Shown: in pieces, positions 46,918 to 56,883 of the stretch | Position numbering within the stretch: the first letter of the stretch is position 1 | How the letters are laid out: every line of letters starts with the position of its first letter | Assembly (NCBI GenBank): GCA_963585895.1 | Contig: OY757904.1 | Location: 83,175,301 to 83,239,300 of the forward strand | Direction of reading: 5' to 3' | Source: Sepioteuthis lessoniana | Lineage: Eukaryota; Mollusca; Cephalopoda; Myopsida; Loliginidae | DNA length: 64,000 nucleotides | Notes under the pieces: generated by a model | What the model was told of the DNA's origin: nothing | What the model saw: the letters and a program-made list of their open reading frames with translations, nothing else | Databases searched by the model: none | Made by a program: the position numbers and the translations under genes

Positions 46918-47644
46918 ATGGACGGAATAGAGGACTTCCTGAGAGAACCGGCGTTGGGGAAATTAGAAGCAATGAGAAAGAGTTCACTGCTAGAAATAGG
47001 TGGAAAACCTGAACTGGAAACCAGAAAAGCGATGAGGAAAGAAAAATTAGTCAGAATCATCTCAGAGCACATGGTGGACGAACAAATATTTGAAGCGGAG
47101 ATACTGGACAGGTTACCAGCCGAATCGACCAACCTCACAGCAGAACAAATTAAACTTGAAAAATATAAGCTACAAGCCAGACTAGAACTGGAAAAAGCGA
47201 AAATGGAGCAAGAAATTAGGTTACAGGAAATTAAGCTAACAGAGATAAGGCAAGAACCAGACCGCAAAGAATACGACTTGGCGAAACAAGTCAGGCTAGT
47301 GCCAAAATTTGTTGAAGAGAATATAGACGAATATTTTCCTCACTTCGAAATAACGGCAACGAACATGAACTGGCCACGAGAAAGTTGGGCTATGCTCTTA
47401 CAGACCGCCCACACAGGAAAGGCACAAAAAGCATATACCACATTGTCAGCAGAAGACTGTAAAAACTACGATACAGTCAAAAAGACAATATTACAAAGCT
47501 TCGAATTGGTGCCGGAGGCATATAGACAGAAGTTCCGAAACCAAAGAAAAAGCGAGAACCAGTCGTTCATGGAATTTGTCAAAGAAAAAGAGCGACTAAT
47601 GAACAAATGGTATGCTGCAAAAATGATTTGAGAGGATGTAGAAA
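46918..47644 (+). pseudogene. Gypsy gag (N-terminal and capsid) with in-frame TGA
   Basis: An ATG at 46918, 167 bp after the LTR, opens a 237-codon frame that ends at TGA 47629-47631. The same frame continues without shift at 47632 and into the next open segment, so one nonsense change splits a single gag-pol frame. The N-terminal half is charged and coiled-coil-like (EKAKMEQEIRLQEIKLTEI). The capsid-like part has HFEITATNMNWPRESWAML and AYRQKFRNQRKSENQSFMEF. Gag builds the particle that packages element RNA. The stop lies inside capsid, which is not a usual place for programmed readthrough, so a mutation is the simplest view. Confidence 0.88.
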
Positions 47645-47646
47645 AG

Positions 47647-49233
47647 TTGAAGCAACTCATCCTAATTGAGGAAATATCAAATTGGGTGCCAGAGGAAATG
47701 AGAATCTACCTAAATGAAAGGAAGATAAACTCAGGCAGCGAACTAGCGATGCTAGCAGACGAATACGTGATAACACGTAAAAGGAACAAAAGCAAGCCTA
47801 AAATGGAAAGTCTGGTGAGCAGACCACCAGAACCTATCATAAGGAAAGATAGCATGGTGAATACTCGGGTGACACCCCCAAAGAAGGGGAACCAGATCAC
47901 ATGTTTCAGATGTGGCCAGGCGGGTCACAAAGCAATAAAATGCAAACTGGGACGCGGACCCGAAACGAATAAAGCTGGAGAGTCTAAGCCACAGGGAATG
48001 GTTTCAACGACCCTAGCTAATGAGATATGTCGACCCTTCATAAGAAAGGGAAATATTAAAGACGGGAAAGGAAATAATATCCCTGTAACTATATTGAGTG
48101 ACACTGGTTCGACCCAATCCTTAATACTAGAGAGAAAATTACTGCGAGGTCAACCGCTAGGATTTACAACAATTAAAGGAATAGGAGGAAAGGCCCTGAA
48201 AGTACCCCTGAAGAAAGTGAAATTGACGACAGGGAAAATTAGCAGAGAAATAATAGTGGGGGTAGTGAAGACTCTACCTATGGAAAAAATAGACCTCCTA
48301 CTCGGAAATGAAGCGAAAATCGAATTCGCACAACAAGGCAAAAATTGTAGAAGCGAGGAGAAAGGCCAGAAGGCAAACCCATATAACCTACGCAGAAAAA
48401 AACAGGCCGAAACGGGAGAAAATATTCCGAGGGTAAATAAGACTTGTGAAGAACTGAAGCGAGCTCAAAAAAATGATGAGAGCTTAAGAAAGTTATATAA
48501 GCAAGTGAACAAACCCATAACCATCAAAGAGAGACCGTTCGAGCGAGTAATAATGGACTGTAGAGGCCCTTTACCGAAAACGAAGTCGGGAAATCGGTAC
48601 TTATTGACAATAATGTGCGCAAGTTCTAGGTTCCCAGAGGCCATCCCTCTGCGAGCCATGTCAATGACAAATTTTTTCGTAAAAGTACGACTCCCTAAGG
48701 TTATCCAAACTGACAGAAGAACAAACTTCATGTCTAACTTGTTTAAGAGAGTAATTGGAGAGCTAGGAGTGAAGCATATTATATCAAGCCCCTATCACCC
48801 GCAGTCACAGAGTGTCTTAGAACGATTTCATGCAACTTTAAAAAGCATGCTAAGAGCTCACTGTACTGAGAGACAGAATGACTGGGATAAAGAATTACCG
48901 TTTATTCTCTTCGCTATCAGGGACTCTGTTCAAGAATTGTGGGGTTACAGCCCATTCGAGTTAGTCTACGGGTATGAGTTGAGAAATCCCCTGAAAATAG
49001 CAAAGGAACGGTGGGAAGACCCTAGAAAAGAAACAGTGGCAAATTATGTCGGAAATCTACAGAAGAGATTGGAATCTGCTAGAAAAACAGCAGAAAACCA
49101 TATGAGTAAATCTCAAGAGAAAATGCAAAGGAATTATAACCAGAGGTCTAAGGGCAGACAATTCTGCAAGGGCGAGAAAGTTGTGACCCTTTTACCAACA
49201 AAGAAATCTCCCTTCGACACGAAACAAGAATAG
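47647..49233 (+). pseudogene. Gypsy gag end, protease and integrase (no RT or RNase H)
   Basis: A 528-codon open frame in the same frame as gag. Residues 1-45 resemble the SCAN-like end of a Gmr1-type capsid (EEISNWVPEEMRIYLNERK). A CCHC knuckle starts at residue 86 (CFRCGQAGHKAIKC). Protease carries DTGS at residue 152. Integrase catalytic residues are Asp 304, Asp 356 and Glu 392, giving the usual 35-residue Asp-Glu gap, but the first Asp-Asp gap is about 10 residues short. The HHCC zinc finger expected before the core is missing, and the QTDRRTNF block has Arg where Gly is usual. The frame stops soon after a KGEKVVTLLP segment, where RT would follow in Gmr1-like order. It is a deletion derivative that has stayed open. 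Confidence 0.9.
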
Positions 49234-49425
49234 GAGGTGGCAAAACTGGTATCTTATAGCCGATACTCTTTCAAGATGCCAAGAAGTTGACTAACTAAGC
49301 GAGGCAAGCCTATATTTATAACACTCAGCAAGAGCTGGTTTACTCAGGGAAGTAAACATGGACCCCTCTTGAAATCTAGAGGCTAGATTTAAAAGAAAAA
49401 TAGACCCATTTTTCTTTTCTTTGAT

Positions 49426-49434
49426 GGAAGGGGG
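49426..49434 (+). other. Polypurine tract
   Basis: GGAAGGGGG abuts the TGTTACGG of the 3' LTR, the expected position for plus-strand priming. Confidence 0.85.
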
Positions 49435-50439
49435 TGTTACGGCCACCGGCCACGGTAGGATTATAGTGCAAGAACTACTATGTGGACCGGAAGTGGGGGA
49501 AGGCAATTGGCGAGTCTTCGAGCCCTAGCAACAGGGGAAGAAGCAGCCGAGAAGGGGGAAAGGTCTTGACCCGGATGAGGAGGAGACATGCCATTGGTCG
49601 AGGCAGGGAGGGCGCTTTACCGCCAAAAAGAAACGAAACCCAAAAAGCTAGTTTCGAGCTTCGCCAAGGAAGAGAAAGGTCGCCTTTTCACGGAGTCCGG
49701 TGAAAGGGGAAATCCTAGTCCCAAAATGGCATATAGAAGCATTTAGCTCCGTTGGGTAAGAACCTGAGGCTCAACGTAAAAGAAAAGGGAAACAAAAACT
49801 GGTGCCTTGCAACTCGTTGATAGGAGATTAACGAATATAAGAAAAAAAAGAAAAAATTAACAAAAGAGAGGAAAGATAAAAAAAAAAGGTTAGTCAAAAT
49901 TTTTATCAAGAATAATATACGTAACCTAAATAAAGGTCCGTATCAAGACTGTTCCAAAGAAACATTTTTGAGGCTGTTCATCAGCAGCTAGTTTCGGCGG
50001 AAAACCTATTTGGTTAAAATTTGTATATCCATAAAGACGAAGAGGAGAGACTTTTGTTCTTCGGTGAAAGAAGAAAAAAATACAAAGAAAAAAAAATACT
50101 TTGTCTTATTGGAAGGACCTAGTCAGATACTATTGGGAGCGACTTGTCCTCCACATTGCTGTATATTTTTTTGTTGTATTCGTTTTGCTCTCTGTCCGTT
50201 GTCACAGTTGTGCTTTCTTTTAAATGAAAAAAGTGTATGAATGATACGTATATAAAGAAAAGGAGAAAACCAAATCCGCGTTATACTGTTTGTCCGGTTC
50301 AGGATACCCCACGTATTCATTCATATCACGTTGACCTCTTTAACCTTCAAACTCTCATTCGTCCGTGGTCTTAGTAAACCACACATAGGACTCCGTCCAT
50401 ATCTCGAAAAATTAAAAATACGGGTGGAAACTCGTAACA
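49435..50439 (+). repeat. 3' LTR of the Gypsy element
   Basis: 1005 bp, from TGTTACGGCC to CGTAACA. The tips form a perfect 7-bp inverted repeat (TGTTACG/CGTAACA). It is followed by the CATG duplication. Confidence 0.93.
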
Positions 50440-50443
50440 CATG

Positions 50444-50705
50444 TAAATTCAGTTCTATTAGAGCAAAGGGACAAATTGAACATAGAAGAACATGTTGAAT
50501 TGAGATTCAAATGCATAAATTACTAACCAAATATCAATGCTCTTCTTTGCAAAGATCATCAACCACATCCTTTCCATTAAAGAAGTAAAATGACCAATAA
50601 AAAAGAAAAAGTTGGTTCATTAAACTAAGTAATAATATCTTACTATTATTGTATATATTTTTATTGATTTAAACTACTTTTAACTACAACATATAGATTT
50701 GTATC
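50444..50705. other. Short unassigned spacer
   Basis: AT-rich sequence between the Gypsy element and the next LINE, with nothing recognised. Confidence 0.5.
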
Positions 50706-51815
50706 AATCATCACCATCATCATCATGTTGTGCCACTAGCATGGATATCCCTGATCCCCTCTCACAACTTTTCCCTATCATTCATCGCCTCTGGCAGGTC
50801 TTCAGGGCTACATCCCATATCCTCACATAGCTGCTGAATGTATGTTCGAGCTGGTCGTCCTGCTTTTGCCTGGCCATATGTTGGAGTCCATAGGAGTACA
50901 TCACTTATGAGTTCATCCCTGCTTCTCCAGCAGTGTCCTGCATGTATGGTTCGTCTAATTTGGATAGTTTTCATGATGGGAGGCAGGTGGCGCTATAGTT
51001 GGTGTCTTCTGGGGTGTTGCCGCCAGGACATATTCAATATTGCTCACAGCATTCTTGTGTAATTGCCGTTTAGCTTCTTCTCCAGCCATTTTCTTAGCGT
51101 CCATGTAGTGCATCTATACAGCAGTATCAATACGACAGCTGCCTGGAAGAAACCGCGTTTCATTTTATCGGTTAGGTCTGATTTCCATATGATCGATAGC
51201 CTATTGATAGCTTTCCATGCCTTTGTTAGCTGCGTGTCAATGTCCTTTTCGGTTGATGAGACGCTGCTTCCTAGGTTGGTGAATTTGTCTACTAGTTTAA
51301 GTGGGGTTCCGTCTAGTGTGGAGATGTCACCTGTTTGATTATAGCACATATATTCCATGTTGTGTGCATTGACATGGAGTCCAATGCCTGCGGCTGCTCA
51401 TTCCAAACTATGCAGTAGTGTTTCAGGTTGGTTGAGTGTATTTGCCAGTATCGCTATGTCATTGGTGTAGTCGGTGTTGATAATAGTTTTTCCAGGGTAT
51501 CTTCTGCTTCTTTTCTTAGTCAGCTCGAAGCCGTTTTCTCTGATTTTATCAATCGATGTTCTAAGCATGTAATCTAGACAGATGATAAAGAGGTATGGAG
51601 CTAGCGTGTCTCCTTGTAGTACTCCTGCTACAATGTTGAAGTATTCTGTGTCTCCATCTGGTGAACGTACTTTCACTTTGGTGTTTCTATAGAGAATCGT
51701 TATTGCTGCTACGGTTTCTTTAGGTAGACCGTATGCTAGTAGGATTTGTTCCATCTTTCCTCTGTGAATGGAATCGAAGGCTCTGGTAAAGTCGACAGGA
51801 TTCTCTGAAGGAGTC
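50706..51815 (-). pseudogene. 5'-truncated LINE copy (RT palm to C-terminus)
   Basis: On the minus strand it begins at about 51800 with VDFTRAFDSIHRGKMEQILL (RT motif A). GVLQGDTLAPYLFIICLDY (motif B) and NTDYTNDIAILAN follow. The last is motif C, where the first Asp of YADD is Asn, so polymerase activity is expected to be lost. Thumb and C-terminal segments follow (KLVDKFTNLGSSVSSTEKD, GCTTWTLRKWLEKKLNGNY, LISDVLLWTPTYGQAKAGRP, EDLPEAMNDREK). It ends in a CATCATCAT tail at about 50708-50725. Frame breaks lie near 51390 and 51000. It is the same family as the copies at 22.4 and 52.3 kb and lacks the endonuclease and RT fingers. Confidence 0.85.
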
Positions 51816-52191
51816 AAAAGTCAAAATTTTGAGGATTCATACTCAAGGAACAAATATTAATTCAGATGTAAAAAAATATTCACTACTTACAAAAATAAAG
51901 AAAATAGTTTTATTTCAATATTCTATTTCAATTGACTAATAATGATTTTGACACTTGTACCATTTTAGTATAAGATGCGATAGTAAATAGAGTTTATCAA
52001 GCATCTATTTATAGAAATCTACTTTTTATAGAAAGAATTTTCATATACCACAAAATATAGGGCTTTGTTTGCCCAATTTGCTGTATTAACCATAAAAACT
52101 TGGGTCACTAATGATTCTAAAACTATATATTATAATACACTGTTGCAATTAAGGATATAGTTATGAGCACTGTGAAAAACCATATGTGGGG
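51816..52191. other. Unassigned spacer
   Basis: AT-rich sequence with nothing recognised. Confidence 0.45.
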
Positions 52192-52345
52192 GAGTTCCCA
52201 TGGTATAATGGCTAAAATGTTGGTCCGCAGCTTCAAGTAAATGAGTTCAAACTCCAGCCACACTATTAGATTCACTTTCAAACAAATACCTCAGGAAAGG
52301 CATGAATTCCCTTATCCTTCCAGTTATGGGTTATATAGTATCATT
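52192..52345 (+). mobile_element. SINE, tail A type: head part split by a LINE
   Basis: GGAGTTCCCATGGTATAATG is the tRNA-like head and AATGAGTTCAAACTCCAGCC the B box. CAAATACCTCAGGAAAGGCA and GTTATGGGTTATATAGTATC follow. The element breaks off at 52345 and resumes at 53835 after the LINE. Confidence 0.85.
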
Positions 52346-53490
52346 CATCATCATCATCATGACGTGCGGCTAGCACGGATATCCCTGACCCTCTCTCTCT
52401 CCACGTCTCCCTATCATTCATTGCCTTCGGCAGGTCTTCAGGGTTAGATCCCATATCATCACATAGCTGCTGTATGAATGTTCGAGCTGGTCGTCCTGCT
52501 TTTGATTGGCCATATGCGGGGGTCCACAGGAGCACATCACTTACGATCTCGTCTTTGCTTCTCCAGCAGTGTCCGGCATGTCTGGTTTGTCTAGCTTGTA
52601 TAGTTTTCATGATAGGTGGTAGGTGGTCGTACAGTTGGCGCCGTGTGGGGTGTTGCTGCCAGGACCTGTTCAATATTGCTCGCAACATTCTTGTATAATT
52701 GCCGTCGAGCTTCTTCTCCAACCGTTTAGTTAGCGTCCAAGTAGTGCATCCATACAGCAGTATCGACACGACCACAGCCTGGAAGAAACTGCGTTTTATT
52801 TTATCGGTCAGGTTTGATTTCCATATGATCGAAAGCCTATCGATAGCTGTCCATGCCTTCGTTAGCTGTGTGTCGATGTCTTTTTCGGTTGATGAGACGC
52901 TGCATCCTAGGTAGGTGAATTTGTCAACCAGTTTTGGGGAGGTTCCGTCTAGTGTGGAGATGTCGCCTTTCTGATTAAAGCACATAAATTCAGTTTTGTG
53001 TGCATTGACATGGAGTCCAATGCCTGCAGCAGCTCGTTCCGAACTATGGAGTAGTGTTTCGGCTTGGTTGGGTGTATTGGCCAGTAGTGCTATGTCGTCG
53101 GCGTAGTCGGCGTCGGTAATTGTTTTTGCGGGGTACCTTCTGCTTCTTTTCTTTGTCAGCTCAAAGCCGTTTTCCCTAATGTTATCGATCGATGTCCTAA
53201 GTACGTAGTCTAGACAGATGATAAAGAGGTATGGGGCAAGCGTGTCCCCTTGTAGTACTCCTGCTACAATGTCGAAGTAATCTGTGTCTCCATCCAGTGA
53301 ACGCACTTCCACTTTGGTGTTTCTGTAGAGAATCATTATTGCTGCTACGGTTTCTTCTGGTAGGCCGTATGCTAGTAGTATTTGTTCCATCTTCTCTCTG
53401 TGAATGGAATTGAAGGCCTTGGTAAAATCGACAAATAGTAATGTCACCTGTAAGTTTTTTGCCCTCACGTCTTCTAGGATTCTACGAATG
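52344..53490 (-). pseudogene. LINE reverse transcriptase, palm to C-terminus (open frame)
   Basis: The open frame spans 53606 to 52341 (421 codons), but about the first 36 residues are antisense of the inverted segment. Genuine LINE protein starts near TESRLTIRRILEDV. Motif A is LLFVDFTKAFNSIHREK, motif B GVLQGDTLAPYLFII, and motif C DADYADDIALLAN with both aspartates intact. A long thumb and connector follow, with KLVDKFTYLGCSVSSTEKD, SILLYGCTTWTLTKRLEKK, HAGHCWRSKDEIVSDVLLW and GRPARTFIQQLCDD. The frame ends in Asp repeats coded by the CATCATCAT tail. The palm looks catalytically sound, but fingers and endonuclease are absent or inverted, so no working protein is expected. Confidence 0.88.
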
Positions 53491-53494
53491 GTCA

Positions 53495-53834
53495 ATCTCG
53501 ACTCGGTTCTTAGAAAAATCAAAAATAGAAAAGCTGCTGGGTTTGAGATTCCCCCAGAAGTGTGGAAGACAAGACAATTCGACGACATACTGCTCCGACA
53601 CTGCAACGCAGTTTATAACCAAAATCCGATAGACAGATGGACGAAGGGATGCATCCTCCCCTTCCCAAAAAGGGTGATCTCGGATTAGCCAAGAACTATA
53701 GAGGTATAACACTCACATCCATAGCAGCCAAAATCTACAATGCCCTACTACGAAACAGCATAGTACCCCAAATTGATAAAATCCTGAGGAAAAACCAAAA
53801 TGGCTTAAGAAGAAACAGGTCCACGACCTCACAA
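53495..53834 (+). pseudogene. Inverted 5' segment of the LINE (RT fingers)
   Basis: On the plus strand: KIKNRKAAG, PPEVWKTRQFDDILLRHCNA, NPIDRWTKGCILPFPKKGD (with a one-base shift near 53670), KNYRGITLTSIAAKIYNALL and ILRKNQNGLRRNRSTTSQI. This is the RT fingers region, which belongs directly upstream of the minus-strand segment. It has no function in this orientation. Confidence 0.85.
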
Positions 53835-53935
53835 ATAGTATCATTACTGTTCTTCAACAAAGATAGCTTTGGCATTAAATAACCTACAAATGTTGATATG
53901 CCATTAAACAAAGAAATCAAACCAAAAACTTTGTG
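53835..53935 (+). mobile_element. SINE, tail A type: tail part after the LINE
   Basis: It resumes the SINE at ATAGTATCATTACTGTTCTT, then GATAGCTTTGGCATTAAATA, ACCTACAAATGTTGATATGC and CATTAAACAAAGAAATCAAA. Together with 52192-52345 it gives a full-length SINE of about 245 bp once the LINE and one duplication are set aside. Confidence 0.85.
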
Positions 53936-54459
53936 TAAAATCAGCATAAAAGAAATGACTCCAATTACAGTAAAGCACTGATAAAATTTGGAATGCAAAT
54001 AAACCTTATTTTCCCCCATTAAACACAAGAGTTTATGATCAGGTTAAAAACTTTTATAAAATGTGTCTTCTACATGAGTGTAACATGAATGTTAAACTTA
54101 ACAATTATGATCCAGTTTTCTACTTTATATTCATGTTAATTGAAATTTTCTTCTTTTAATAACATTAAATGCAAAAAAAAAGAGAAGGATTTATGCAAAG
54201 TGGAATTTTCTTCTCTTATTGAAGAGGAAATCAGAGTCTGTTTCATGTACATACTAACATAGAAAACATTGCAAATTAAAAAATATGCTTGATTTACTGA
54301 ATAAGAAAATAATTACTAATAATGATCTATAGTTGAAATTATCTTTTATAAATTAAAAAGTATATATTTTTCCATAATTTGTGAAAGTGCACAGAAATGT
54401 TTTTTTTTCTACTAACCAAGAGCACCACAAGCAAAAACTTAGCAACTACAGGACAGAAA
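53936..54459. other. Unassigned AT-rich spacer
   Basis: No gene or repeat is recognised between the SINE tail and the left TIR of the next element. Confidence 0.5.
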
Positions 54460-54581
54460 ACACTGGTTTACAAAAATAAATTTTTGGTCTGAGGCAAGAA
54501 TGGGGATAGGTGTTTTTTGTTAATTTGGGTGTGCTGAATTCAAATTTATAAATAATTTTGCTCTATCACCTCTAGTTTTCT
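54460..54581 (+). repeat. Left terminal inverted repeat of the candidate transposon
   Basis: ACACTGGTTTACAAA, then GGTCTGAGGCAAG, GTGTGCTGAATTCAAATTTA and ATCACCTCTAGTTTTC. It matches the reverse complement of 56772-56883 with scattered substitutions and small indels. Confidence 0.75.
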
Positions 54582-54740
54582 GGCTTTTAAATAGTCTCAT
54601 TTTAGTATAAACAGAGAATATATGTACATATTTCAAGAGTTGCAGCAGCTTATAACAGATAAAACAGGATAGATAAAGAACACTGATTGAATCAATATAC
54701 TTGGATGACACAATTACACAATTCATAGTACCACAGACAG

Positions 54741-56435
54741 TCAAAAGTGTGTTTTCTTAGAAGATCTGGTGTATTTTGCCTCCAGGATGTCACGCAAGAG
54801 CATCCAGCAGAAGTCTCCCATTACGCTGGGGTTCCTTGATAGTTGCTCTCCATCTTCGTAATGTCTTGGTGGAATCTTTCTCCATGCTCATCACTCACTT
54901 CTCCAAGGTTTGGCGGGAAGAAGTTGAGGTGGGAATGGAGAAAATGAATCTTGAGTGACATTCGGCACCCCATATCCTCGTAAGACTTTAGCAACCTCTC
55001 AATACAGGCTTGGTAATCTGGTATGTGTGTGTTACAAAGGAAGCCACTGCAGACTGACTTGAATGCTTCCCATGCTCTCAGTTCCTTTAAGTTAAGAAGC
55101 TCCTCAAAATCAGTATCCTTCAGCACTTCTCGGATCTGAGGTCCGACAAACATGCCCTCTTTGAGCTTAGCAGCACTAAGACCTGGGAACACAGTAGACA
55201 AGTGTTGGAAGGCAGCACCATTTTTGTGCAACGCCTTCACGAAATTCTTCATCAAACCAAGCTTGATGTGAAGAGGAGGAAGAAGCACCTTATTCATGTC
55301 CACCAGAGGATTCTCCTTGAGGCTGTGTTCACCAGGAACAAAAGTGCTTCTAGACCCCCAGTCTTTCTGCTTGTAATGCTGGGATACAGCTCAACTATCC
55401 CAGAGACAGAGAAAACAACAGTACTTTGTGAAGCCTGCTTGCATACCCATAAGAAGACCAATGACCTTGAGGTCCCCACACAGACTCCATTGGTACTCGT
55501 TGTACTTAATAGCTTCTAAAAGAAGCTCCATATTGTCATAGGACTCCTTTAGATGGACAGAGTGTCCAATGGGAATGCTGGGATATTTATTCCCATTGTG
55601 CAGAAGAACACCCTTGAGACTTCGCTTGGAAGAGTCTATGAAAAGATGCCAGTCAGAAGGATTATGTGGCAAACCAAGGGACGTAAACAAGCCAGGTATC
55701 TTTTTGCAGTAGCACAACTTATTTTCCATGTCAAAAAAAGAAAACATGGTCTTTGTTCCGATTCCTGAAACTGGTGATCCTTACGTCATCCTGGACTAGG
55801 TTCCACTGTTTGAGCTGAGAAGCCAAGAGCTCTGACTGCTGTTTTGACAGATACAAATCACAAGCAAGATCATTCAGGTCTTCTTGCGTGATCCAGTATG
55901 GCTCATTGCCACTTGTTCCTGAATATGTAGACTCAATATCTTCCAAAGATATTGACTCAGCAGAATCCTCCCTTGAAGGCATTTCTTCATCTGAAGAGGA
56001 AAGAAAATCCTTATTTACTGGAAGTGTGGGTACAGGAAGATCATCTGAATGGAGAATGGGTCTCATAGCAGATCGAAGGTTGGGATATTTGATCTTTTTC
56101 CTAGAAGATGCATTGAAACCAGTTATATTAGTTAAACAAAAATAATAATCATGGTTTCGCGGCTCTCTCCAAACCATCGGGACTGCAAAGTTGAAAGCCA
56201 CTTTCTTGCTATTAAACCATGAATTTAGTCCATTGTAGCAGGGTTTACAACAGATGTGTGGAGCCCAAGACTTGTCCTGATCACCAATTTTACAGTCAAA
56301 ATAGTGAAAGTAGGCAGTTCTGAGGAGGGAAGTGATGGTTCGACACTGGGCAACTGTTGTGAAGTCCCCACACACATAGCAGAAAGAATTGGCCTTGTTG
56401 AGGCATCCTCGACATTTTGACATGCTTGAAGCCAT
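54741..56435 (-). pseudogene. Widespread uncharacterised multicopy protein, possibly a transposase
   Basis: From ATG at 56435 the first 234 codons carry Cys pairs C8-C11, C19-C22, C48, H60, C62/C63 and C66 (zinc-binding-like), VPMVWREPRNHDYYFC, an acidic Ser-rich linker, and QSELLASQLKQWNLV. A T-run near 55735-55745 shifts the frame. The next frame has WHLFIDSSKRSLKG, WSLCGDLKVIGLLMG and CCFLCLWDS, then TGA at 55391-55393 with the frame continuing through LLPPLHIKLGLMKNFVKAL, MSLKIHFLHSHLNFFPPNLG and SDEHGERFHQDI. A last shift near 54825 leads to the natural end at 54741. The family is intronless and repeated in many invertebrates, with no assigned function. The IDSS strand, CGDLK and DEHGE blocks suggest an RNase H-like DDE nuclease. 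That is my inference. Confidence 0.7.
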
Positions 56436-56771
56436 TGGAGAATCTGAAAATATAACAAAGTAAAACTAAATGTGCATTTGAAAATGTAATACTAATATTT
56501 AGTAACCCAAAAGATGTGTAACACGATAGTTGAGGGACACCAACCTCCTGTGCCGCCTGCAAGACAACCTCATCCAATGGCTGCCTTAACTGTCAAAATC
56601 TGTCTTGATATATAACTATATATATATATATATATAATGTAATGCTATCACTAGCATTTAGTGCATAATAACTAAAAAATAAGCCATAAGGCACACAATA
56701 TTAGAATTAACCCTGAATTCATATACGCCTTTATGTACCATATATGCACATAATCCACACTATGCATATCT

Positions 56772-56883
56772 AAAAAACTAGAGGTGATGAGTAAAAATGG
56801 ATTTCAAATTTGAATTCAGCACCCTCAAATTAGGTAAAAACGGGTATTTTTGTGCTTGCCTCAATTTCTTTGTAAACCAGTGT
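56772..56883 (-). repeat. Right terminal inverted repeat of the candidate transposon
   Basis: AAAACTAGAGGTGATGAG, TTTGAATTCAGCACCCTC, GCTTGCCTCAATTTC, TTTGTAAACCAGTGT. It is inverted relative to 54460-54581 and about 75-80% alike by eye. Confidence 0.75.

Larger units (their letters stand above)
45754..50443 (+). mobile_element. Ty3/Gypsy element (Gmr1-like) with intact ends, RT-less
   Basis: CATG at 45754-45757 and 50440-50443 is the target-site duplication. LTRs of 993 and 1005 bp start TGTTACGG and end CGTCACA or CGTAACA. A primer-binding site follows the 5' LTR and a purine tract precedes the 3' LTR. The internal frame encodes gag, a zinc knuckle, protease and the integrase core, but no reverse transcriptase or RNase H. 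LTR divergence of roughly 1.5% indicates a fairly young insertion. A SCAN-like capsid end and integrase following protease fit the Gmr1-like group, where integrase precedes RT. The element would need enzymes in trans. Confidence 0.92.
52335..53845 (-). mobile_element. LINE insertion with 11-bp duplication and 5' inversion
   Basis: ATAGTATCATT occurs at 52335-52345 and 53835-53845, exactly 1500 bp apart, bracketing the insertion. Bases 52346 to about 53490 are LINE in minus orientation ending in a CATCATCATCAT tail. Bases of about 53495-53834 are the immediately upstream LINE region in plus orientation. The two meet such that the plus part ends in TSQI and the minus part begins at LTIRRIL, consecutive in the protein. 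This is the signature of twin priming during target-primed reverse transcription. Confidence 0.88.
54460..56883 (-). mobile_element. Candidate DNA transposon: TIR-flanked unknown gene
   Basis: An inverted pair of about 115-121 bp brackets one minus-strand gene. The left arm, 54461-54581, starts ACACTGGTTTACAAA (from 54460) and ends ATCACCTCTAGTTTT. The right arm, 56772-56882, is its diverged reverse complement (AAAACTAGAGGTGATGAG to TTTGTAAACCAGTGT). Shared blocks include GAGGCAAG and GTGCTGAATTCAAATTT. The gene lies 160 bp from the left arm and about 340 bp from the right. Total 2.4 kb, normal for an autonomous cut-and-paste element. No target duplication is obvious. Confidence 0.65.

Noticed and set aside
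47629-47631. Programmed stop-codon readthrough between gag and pol
   Set aside because: The TGA falls within the capsid region upstream of the SCAN-like segment and zinc knuckle, not at the gag-pol boundary, so a nonsense mutation is simpler.
53404-53606. The start of the 421-codon LINE frame as a genuine N-terminus
   Set aside because: The first ~36 codons are antisense of the inverted LINE segment, so the long frame is partly accidental.
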